Source of the DNA: Streptomyces pinistramenti
GTDB lineage: Bacteria > Actinomycetota > Actinomycetes > Streptomycetales > Streptomycetaceae
DNA: 64,000 bases
Assembly (NCBI RefSeq): GCF_020564935.1
Contig: NZ_JAJCXB010000026.1
Coordinates: 24,722 to 88,721 of the forward strand
Direction of reading: 5' to 3'
The notes beneath the pieces were generated by a model, which saw only the letters and a list, made by a program, of their open reading frames with translations, searched no databases and was not told the origin of the DNA. A program made the translations under genes and the position numbers. Shown here piece by piece: positions 58,495 to 64,000 of this stretch. Numbering within the stretch: position 1 is the first letter of the stretch; each line of letters opens with the position of its first letter.

Positions 58495-60168
58495 GTGATC
58501 ACCATGCCCGCCCGGACGCCGCGGCGCCGCGCCGCGGCGACCCGCAGGACGCCCCTGCTGCTCGACCGCGCGGCGACCAAGCGCCGGCTGGCCGACGACA
58601 CCTACGACGTGGTCGTGATCGGCGGCGGCATCACCGGGGCGTACGCCGTACTCGACGCCGCGGCGCGCGGCCTGCGCGCGGCCCTCGTCGAGAAGGACGA
58701 CTTCGCCTCCGGCACGTCGTCGAAGTCCTCCAAGATGGTGCACGGCGGCCTGCGTTACATCGAGCAGGGCAACGTCAACCTCGTGCGCCACTCGCTCCTG
58801 GAGCGCCACCGCTTCCGCAAGAACGCCCCGCACCTGGTGCACCGGCTGCCGTTCCTCTTCCCGATCCTGGAGAAGGAGGGCATCTTCGACGCCCGCCTCG
58901 CCAAGGGCTTCGAGGGCCTGCTGTGGACGTACGACCTGGTCGGTGGCTGGCGGATCGGCAAGCTGCACCAGCGCCTTACCGTCCCCGAGGTCCTCGCACA
59001 GGCGCCGACGCTGCGCGCCGAGAACCTCAAGGGCGGGCTGATGTACTTCGACGCCCGCACCGACGACGCCCGGCTGGTCCTCACCCTCGTACGGACCGCG
59101 GCCGCGCTCGGCGCGACGGTGCTCAACGGCGCCGCGGCCGAGGCCCTGCTGGTGCACAACGGCAAGGCGGCCGGCGCCCGGATCACCGCCGACGGCGACC
59201 ACATCGACGTCCGGGCCCGCGCGGTCGTCAACGCCACCGGCGTGTGGGCCGACCAGGTCGACGCGATGGCCGACGAAGGGCACCGGCCGCAGGTCCGCCC
59301 CGCCAAGGGCGTCCACATCGTGGTGCCGTGGGACAAGGTGCGGATCAACTGCACGGTCACCGTGCCGATCCCCGGCCGGGCCCGCCGCGCCACCTGCACC
59401 CGCTGGGGCAACAGCGTGGTCCTGGGCACCACCGACGAGGACTACCAGGGCTCCGTCGACGACGTGCACTGCACCCGCGAGGAGATGAACTTCCTTCTGG
59501 AGGGCGCCAACACCGCCTTCGAGGGCAGGCTCACCCCGGACGACGTGGTCGGCTCCATCGGCGGGCTGCGCCCGCTGGTCGGCGGCAAGGAGGGCGCCAC
59601 CCTCGACATGCGCCGCGACCATCACATCACCGTCGGCGCCACCGGCATGGTGACGGTGACCGGCGGCAAGCTCACCACCAGCCGGCACATGGGCGAACTG
59701 GTCATCGACAAGGTGATGACGGTCCTGGACCGCAAGGGCGCGAGCCGCACCGCCAAGCTCCCGCTGCTCGGCGGCGCGGGCTACGACGCCGAAGCGGTCG
59801 CCGCGTCCGGCGGCATCGCCGCGCACCTGGGCGAGCGCTACGGCACCGAGGCCCGCTTCGTCGGCGACCTGATCGCCGACGACCCCGCGCTGGCCGAGCC
59901 GATCGTCGCGGGACTGCCGTACACCAAGGCCGAGGTCGTCTACGCGGCCCGCGCCGAGATGGCCCGCTCCGTCGACGACGTGCTGTCCCGCCGGCTGCGC
60001 GCCCGCCTGTTCGCCCGGGACGCGTCCGCGGACGCGGCCGCCGCCGTCGGCGCCCTGCTGGGCCGCGAACTGAACCTCACCGAGGCCGAGGTGGACCGAT
60101 CGGTCTCCGCCTACCTCGAAGCCGTCCGTCACGAGAAGACCGTCCTCCTCGAAGGAGCAGCAGCATGA
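58495..60168 (+). CDS. GlpD-like FAD-dependent polyol-phosphate dehydrogenase
   Basis: This 557-residue flavoprotein has VVIGGGITGAYAVLDAAARG and the GlpD signature FASGTSSKSSKMVHGGLRYI. The central IGGLRPLVGG and VTGGKLTTSRHMGE follow, then the C-terminal GlpD domain. Canonical GlpD oxidises glycerol 3-phosphate to dihydroxyacetone phosphate at the membrane. The GTG at 58495 is preferred because AGGAG lies 8 nt upstream; the ATG at 58504 also fits. Its stop overlaps the next gene (ATGA). Confidence 0.9.
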   Translation: MITMPARTPRRRAAATRRTPLLLDRAATKRRLADDTYDVVVIGGGITGAYAVLDAAARGLRAALVEKDDFASGTSSKSSKMVHGGLRYIEQGNVNLVRHSLLERHRFRKNAPHLVHRLPFLFPILEKEGIFDARLAKGFEGLLWTYDLVGGWRIGKLHQRLTVPEVLAQAPTLRAENLKGGLMYFDARTDDARLVLTLVRTAAALGATVLNGAAAEALLVHNGKAAGARITADGDHIDVRARAVVNATGVWADQVDAMADEGHRPQVRPAKGVHIVVPWDKVRINCTVTVPIPGRARRATCTRWGNSVVLGTTDEDYQGSVDDVHCTREEMNFLLEGANTAFEGRLTPDDVVGSIGGLRPLVGGKEGATLDMRRDHHITVGATGMVTVTGGKLTTSRHMGELVIDKVMTVLDRKGASRTAKLPLLGGAGYDAEAVAASGGIAAHLGERYGTEARFVGDLIADDPALAEPIVAGLPYTKAEVVYAARAEMARSVDDVLSRRLRARLFARDASADAAAAVGALLGRELNLTEAEVDRSVSAYLEAVRHEKTVLLEGAAA

Positions 60169-61718
60169 TCAGCCGTCAGACCATCACCCACCCCTTCAAC
60201 CGCGGCAACTACACCATCGGCGCCCCCAGCCGCGCCAAGTGGGCGCAGAACACCCCGATCGGCGACGGCGAGGCCGCCCTCCAGGCCGACCCGGTAGAGG
60301 TGCCCGCGCCGGTGATCGAGGCGCTGCGCGGCGCCGCGCAGGCCGTGCACACCACCCGCGACGAGGTCGTCACGAGGACCCGCGACTGGTGGGCCGGATC
60401 GATGATCGGCGAGACCGAGGGCCGCCCCGCGACGCCCGACGCCGTGATCGTCGAGGCCGCCGACGCCGACCAGGTCGCCGCCGTCCTGCGGATCTGCCAC
60501 CAGGCCGGCATCCCGGTCACGCCGTCCGCCGGCCGCTCCAACGTCACCGGCGCGGCGCTGCCCGTCTTCGGCGGCGTCGTCCTGGACGTCTGCGCGCTGA
60601 ACCGCATCACCGGCTTCGACCCCGTCTCGAACGTGGTCGACGTCGAAGCCGGCATGTTCGGCGACCTCTTCGAGAAGCAGCTCCAGGAGGAGTACGGCGT
60701 CACCACGGGACACTGGCCATCCGCCTTCGCCGTCTCCACGGTCGGCGGCTGGATCGCCTGCCGCGGCGCGGGCCAGCTCTCCACCCGCTACGGCAAGATC
60801 GAGGACATGGTCGTCGGCGTCGACGTCGTGCACGCCGACGGCACCCGCGCCACCTACGGCGACTACGCCCGCGCCGCGGTCGGCCCCGACCTGCGCCAGC
60901 TGTTCGTCGGCTCCGAAGGCACCCTCGGCGTCATCGTCTCGGCGCGGCTGCGGGTCCACCCGCTGCCGGAGTACGCGAGCGCCGTCGCCTTCGGCTTCGA
61001 CACCTTCGCGCAGGGCCTCGACGCCTGCCGCGAGATCATGCAGCGCGGCGCCACCCCGGCCGTCCTGCGCCTGTACGACACCCTCGAATCGGGCACCCAC
61101 TTCGGCCACCCGGAGACCAACCTGCTGCTGATCGCCGACGAGGGCGACCCGGCGATCGTGGACGCGTCGCTGAAGGTGGCGGCCGAGGTGTGCGCCGCGT
61201 ACGGCCCCGAGCTGGACAGCCAGGCGGTCTTCGCGCGCTGGCTGGACGAGCGGATGCTGGTCGGCAAGTCGGCGGACGGCTTCACCCCAGGGCCCGGCTT
61301 CGTCGCGGACACCCTGGAGATGGCCGCGTCCTGGGCCGACCTGCCGGTCATCTACGACGAGGTGGTGGCCGCGATCCAGGCGGTCCCCGGCACCCTGGCG
61401 GCCTCGGCCCACCAGTCCCACGCGTACACCGACGGCGCCTGCGTCTACTTCTCGCTGCGCGGCGACGTGGCCCCCGCGTCGCGCCGCGACTGGTACCGCT
61501 CGGTCTGGGACGCCGCCAACGCCGTCCTCATCAAGCACCGGGCGGCGCTCAGCCACCACCACGGCTGCGGACTGCTGCGCGGCCCCTACCTGGCGGAATC
61601 CCTCGGCGCCGGCTTCGCGACCTTCGTCGCGGTGAAGCAGGCCCTGGACCCGGTCGGCATCCTCAACCCTGGCAAGCTGGGCCTTCCCAGCCGATTCGGT
61701 ACGCCCCCGCTGCACTGA
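60165..61718 (+). CDS. FAD-binding oxidase of the alkylglycerone-phosphate-synthase type
   Basis: This 517-residue vanillyl-alcohol-oxidase-type flavoprotein has a PP-loop region VTPSAGRSNVTGAAL, GHWPSAFAVSTVGGWIACRGAG, and a C-terminal HHHGCGLLRGPYL with the conserved histidines and GILNPGKLG. It resembles alkyldihydroxyacetonephosphate synthase and D-lactate-dehydrogenase-like proteins. Its chemistry here is unknown. It is coupled to the GlpD-like gene (ATGA overlap), so it probably acts on the same phosphorylated polyol route. Confidence 0.85.
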   Translation: MISRQTITHPFNRGNYTIGAPSRAKWAQNTPIGDGEAALQADPVEVPAPVIEALRGAAQAVHTTRDEVVTRTRDWWAGSMIGETEGRPATPDAVIVEAADADQVAAVLRICHQAGIPVTPSAGRSNVTGAALPVFGGVVLDVCALNRITGFDPVSNVVDVEAGMFGDLFEKQLQEEYGVTTGHWPSAFAVSTVGGWIACRGAGQLSTRYGKIEDMVVGVDVVHADGTRATYGDYARAAVGPDLRQLFVGSEGTLGVIVSARLRVHPLPEYASAVAFGFDTFAQGLDACREIMQRGATPAVLRLYDTLESGTHFGHPETNLLLIADEGDPAIVDASLKVAAEVCAAYGPELDSQAVFARWLDERMLVGKSADGFTPGPGFVADTLEMAASWADLPVIYDEVVAAIQAVPGTLAASAHQSHAYTDGACVYFSLRGDVAPASRRDWYRSVWDAANAVLIKHRAALSHHHGCGLLRGPYLAESLGAGFATFVAVKQALDPVGILNPGKLGLPSRFGTPPLH

Positions 61719-61760
61719 TCGGGCGGCGCGCGCCCTCTCCCTCCCAGGCAGGCCCTTGCC

Positions 61761-62417
61761 ATGAACCACTCCTCCCGGACCGCCGCCGCACTCGACCCCC
61801 GGCTCTCCTCGGCCTTCACCGAGGTGCCGGTCGTCGCGTCGGTCGTCGGCACCCAGCCGCTGCGGCAGTTCCTGACCGCACCGGCGAAGGTGGGCATCCT
61901 CGCGTCGTTCGCCGTGGGGCAGCTGCCCCAGGTCGTGCCGGCGCTGGGCCGGGCGGGGAAGACCGTGTTCGTGAACGTCGACAGCAGCCCCGGTCTCGCG
62001 CAGGACCGGGGCGCGCTGGAGTTCCTCAAGAACCTCGGCGCGCACGGTGTGGTGAGCACCCGGCTCTCCCTCATAGAGAAGGGCCGCCCGCTCGGCCTGC
62101 TGACCATGATGAAGGTGTTCGTCACCGACCGGTCCAACCTGCGCCGCTCCCTCGACGCGATCTCGCGCGGGGCGCCGGACCTGGTCGAGATCATGCCCGC
62201 CCCGATCATCGGCCGGATGAGCGCGCAGGCCCAGCGCGCGATGTCCCCCTCGGTCGCCGCGGGCTTCGTGGAATCGCCCGCGGATGTGGCGGTGGCGCTG
62301 GCCCTCGGCTCGGCCGCCGCTGCCACATCCGACCCGCGCCTGTGGCACCTGCGCCGCGACCAGCTGCCGCCGGTCCCGCCGTCCGCACTCAAAAGACCCG
62401 CACCACCCCAGGAGTGA
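61761..62417 (+). CDS. glpP: GlpP-family glycerol-3-phosphate-responsive antiterminator
   Basis: This 218-residue TIM-barrel protein is clearly of the GlpP family. The segments match Bacillus GlpP in order: FVNVDSSPGL (70-79), GVVSTRLSLI (96-105), KVFVTDRSNL (118-127), LVEIMPAPII (141-150), GFVESPADV (168-176) and ATSDPRLW (188-195). In Bacillus it binds glycerol 3-phosphate and the glpD leader RNA and lets RNA polymerase pass a terminator. Here it is the fifth gene of an operon whose own leader holds such a terminator. The N-terminal 20 residues are an extension. Confidence 0.88.
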   Translation: MNHSSRTAAALDPRLSSAFTEVPVVASVVGTQPLRQFLTAPAKVGILASFAVGQLPQVVPALGRAGKTVFVNVDSSPGLAQDRGALEFLKNLGAHGVVSTRLSLIEKGRPLGLLTMMKVFVTDRSNLRRSLDAISRGAPDLVEIMPAPIIGRMSAQAQRAMSPSVAAGFVESPADVAVALALGSAAAATSDPRLWHLRRDQLPPVPPSALKRPAPPQE

Positions 62418-62422
62418 CCCCA

Positions 62423-62725
62423 GTGACCTACGTCGTCCTAGCCCGCTACCGCACCCGGCCGGATGCGGAGCACACCGTCCTCACCCTCCTCGACGAGATG
62501 GCCACTGCCTCCCGCAAGGAGCCCGGCTGCCTCGGCTACCGCGTCCACCAGGGCACCGAGGACCCGCGGGCGGTCGTGCTGTACGAGGAGTACGTCTCCG
62601 AGGCCGACTTCACCGCACACTGCGCCTCCGCGCACTTCCAGGAGATCGTCCTCGGCAAGGTCGTACCGCTGCTGGAGAGCCGCGACGTCCTGCGCTGCGC
62701 ACCGCGTGCGGAGGTGGCCGGGTGA
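62423..62725 (+). CDS. ABM-domain (antibiotic biosynthesis monooxygenase-like) protein
   Basis: This 100-residue dimeric alpha-beta barrel protein has YVVLARYRTRPDAEH, the helix LLDEMATASRKEPGCLGYRV and YEEYVSEADFTAH. The family includes quinone-forming monooxygenases and heme-degrading or autoinducer-processing enzymes. Many small members have no known activity. The GTG start with CAGGAG upstream follows glpP by 5 nt, and its stop overlaps the alcohol dehydrogenase start (GTGA). Confidence 0.85.
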   Translation: MTYVVLARYRTRPDAEHTVLTLLDEMATASRKEPGCLGYRVHQGTEDPRAVVLYEEYVSEADFTAHCASAHFQEIVLGKVVPLLESRDVLRCAPRAEVAG

Positions 62726-63861
62726 AGACCCGCGCGGTGGTGCTCCGCGGCACCTCGACCGCCCGCCCCTACACCGGCAGCCGCCCCGCCGAGGTGGAAG
62801 AACTCGACCTCGGCGCGCCCCGGGAGGGCGAGGTCCTGGTCCGTATCGCCGCCGCGTCCCTCTGCCACTCGGACCTCTCGGTGGTCAACGGCGACCGGGT
62901 GCGCCCGCTGCCCATGGCGCTCGGCCACGAAGCGGTGGGGGTGGTCGAGGAGACCGGACCCGGCGTCGGCCGGGTCGCGCCGGGTGACCATGTGGCCCTG
63001 GTCTTCGTCCCCAGCTGCGGCTTCTGCCGGCACTGCGCGGAGGGCAGGCCGGCGCTCTGCGGGCAGGCGGCAGCGGCGAACGGCAGCGGAGCCCTGCTGC
63101 ACGGCCCCTCGCTGCTCACCGACGCCGCCGGCGAGCGGGTCCACCACCAGCTGGGCGTCTCCGCCTTCTCCGAATACGCGGTGGTGGCACAGGAGTCGAT
63201 GGTCCCGATCCCGCGGGACGTCCCCTTCTCGGTGGCCTCGATGTTCGGCTGCGCGGTCCTGACGGGCGCCGGCGCCGTCATCAACACGGCGGCGCTCCGC
63301 CCCGGCCAGGCGACGGTGGTGTACGGCCTGGGCGGCGTGGGCCTCTCCGCGGTGCTCGGCGCCCGCGCGGCCGGGGCGTACCCCGTCATCGCCGTGGACC
63401 CGGTGCCCGAAAAGCGAGCCCTGGCCCTGCGACTGGGTGCGACCCACGCCTACGACCCTGCCGACGCCACCGAGGCCGTCCGTGAACTCACCTCCGGCGG
63501 AGCCGAGTTGGCGGTGGAGGCGGTGGGCAGCCCCAAGGTGATGGCCGCGTGTTTGGCGGCGGTGGCCCGCGGCGGCCGGGTCGTCTCGGTCGGCCTGCCC
63601 GCTCCCGACCGGGTCCTTGAGGTCCCGGCCCTGGCCTTCGCGGGCGAGGGCAAGTCCCTGCTGGGCTCGTACATGGGCGACGCGGTGCCGCGCCGCGACA
63701 TCCCGCGATTCCTCGACCTGTGGCGGGCCGGCCTGATGCCGGTGGAGGAAATGCACACCGGCACCCTGCCGTTGACGGACATCAACGAGGCCCTGGAAGA
63801 ACTCGCATCGGGCCGTGCGATACGCCAGGTCCTCGATACGTCGGGGATGCTGGGGGGCTGA
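62722..63861 (+). CDS. Zinc-dependent alcohol dehydrogenase (MDR family)
   Basis: This 379-residue medium-chain dehydrogenase has catalytic zinc ligands Cys48 (SLCHSD) and His69-Glu70 (GHE), and structural zinc cysteines 99, 102, 105 and 113 (CGFCRHC). The NAD motif is VYGLGGVGLSAVLGA, with an acidic residue after VIAVDP. It resembles class III/aryl-alcohol dehydrogenases. Last gene of the operon; it may oxidise or reduce the carbon product released by the upstream enzymes (inference). Confidence 0.9.
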   Translation: MKTRAVVLRGTSTARPYTGSRPAEVEELDLGAPREGEVLVRIAAASLCHSDLSVVNGDRVRPLPMALGHEAVGVVEETGPGVGRVAPGDHVALVFVPSCGFCRHCAEGRPALCGQAAAANGSGALLHGPSLLTDAAGERVHHQLGVSAFSEYAVVAQESMVPIPRDVPFSVASMFGCAVLTGAGAVINTAALRPGQATVVYGLGGVGLSAVLGARAAGAYPVIAVDPVPEKRALALRLGATHAYDPADATEAVRELTSGGAELAVEAVGSPKVMAACLAAVARGGRVVSVGLPAPDRVLEVPALAFAGEGKSLLGSYMGDAVPRRDIPRFLDLWRAGLMPVEEMHTGTLPLTDINEALEELASGRAIRQVLDTSGMLGG

Positions 63862-63884
63862 TCGGAGGGGCGGGCGCCGGGGTG

Positions 63885-63940
63885 GGGTGCCACCGTCGTG
63901 CTGGTGGCACCCGGTGGCACCCGGTGGCACCCGGTGTTAC
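63885..63940. repeat. Hairpin and three tandem 10-nt repeats after the operon
   Basis: GGGTGCCACC (63885-63894) is the exact inverted copy of GGTGGCACCC at 63903-63912, which is then repeated at 63913-63922 and 63923-63932 and partly at 63933. A hairpin with alternative right arms results. It lies 24 nt past the last stop codon and may act as a terminator. Confidence 0.65.
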
Positions 63941-63941
63941 G

Positions 63942-63980
63942 TCCGCACACCGCAGGGTGAGCACGTCGAGGGTGTGCGGA
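63942..63980. repeat. Inverted repeat near the window end
   Basis: TCCGCACACC (63942-63951) and GGTGTGCGGA (63971-63980) are exact 10-nt inverted arms around a 19-nt spacer. Operator or terminator; the next gene lies outside the window. Confidence 0.5.
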
Positions 63981-64000
63981 TGTCCGGCTGCGCGACGCCC

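Noticed and set aside
63903..63932. Tandem repeats as a CRISPR array
   Set aside because: The unit is only 10 nt, repeats are directly adjacent without spacers, and no cas gene is present.

Overview
The window reads as a piece of an actinobacterial, almost certainly Streptomyces-type, chromosome. It is very GC-rich, genes are packed on both strands, GTG starts are frequent, and stop and start codons often overlap as GTGA or ATGA. Several families here are typical of streptomycetes: a DUF6643-like Gly/Tyr/Pro protein, an Rv1733c-like membrane protein, a PAS/GAF/SpoIIE phosphatase, a DUF574-type methyltransferase and sugar ABC operons without their own ATPase. I see no rRNA, tRNA, insertion sequence, CRISPR array or prophage gene. 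This looks like accessory chromosomal metabolism rather than a mobile island.

Layout. 1-13 kb: housekeeping and envelope genes. They include a truncated membrane hydrolase-like gene, a beta-helix/AAA+ ATPase fusion, MOSC, TerD, a glycosyltransferase, a glutamate-racemase-like protein, Nudix, a hydroxybutyrate-dehydrogenase-like SDR and CsbD. 13-20 kb: a ProP-like transporter, a methyltransferase, and a nucleoside hydrolase/MFS operon divergent from a LacI regulator. 20-32 kb: an acyl-CoA ligase with a MarR-type operator, a PAS-PAS-GAF-PP2C phosphatase, a MarR regulator, a polyol-type ABC importer with a DeoR regulator, a STAS protein and a GntR regulator. 32-37 kb: a LysR-controlled set resembling the pipecolate/aminoadipate branch of lysine breakdown (amine oxidase, DUF1338 2-oxoadipate dioxygenase, ALDH7-type dehydrogenase). 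37-40 kb: a sigma factor with a partner protein, and a DUF574 methyltransferase. 40-42 kb: PTS-type dihydroxyacetone kinase dhaKLM.

42-50 kb: a 4-hydroxyphenylacetate catabolic operon (hpaC, hpaB, an FAH-RraA fusion, a DapA-like aldolase, hpaE, hpaD) divergent from a MarR regulator. The FAH-RraA gene carries a one-base frameshift in a C4 run. 50-54 kb: a Clp-N/HTH protein whose promoter is covered by two identical inverted repeats, an M24 peptidase, and an epimerase/DUF993 pair. 54-55 kb: crcB-DUF190-crcB.

55-64 kb: an operon of MFS transporter, FGGY kinase, GlpD-like oxidase, AGPS-like FAD oxidase, a GlpP-family antiterminator, an ABM protein and a zinc alcohol dehydrogenase. Its 5' region contains a recognisable promoter and then a long hairpin ending in six T residues. 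Together with the GlpP gene this looks like a GlpP-type transcription antitermination circuit, known from Firmicutes, built into an actinobacterial polyol-phosphate operon. It is the most interesting observation in the window.

A recurring theme is small-polyol and C3 metabolism: a polyol-type ABC importer, dihydroxyacetone kinase, glycerol-kinase and GlpD relatives, and an epimerase/DUF993 pair. A second feature is the number of genes with a TANNNT hexamer 6-7 nt before the start codon and no ribosome-binding site, which suggests many leaderless mRNAs.
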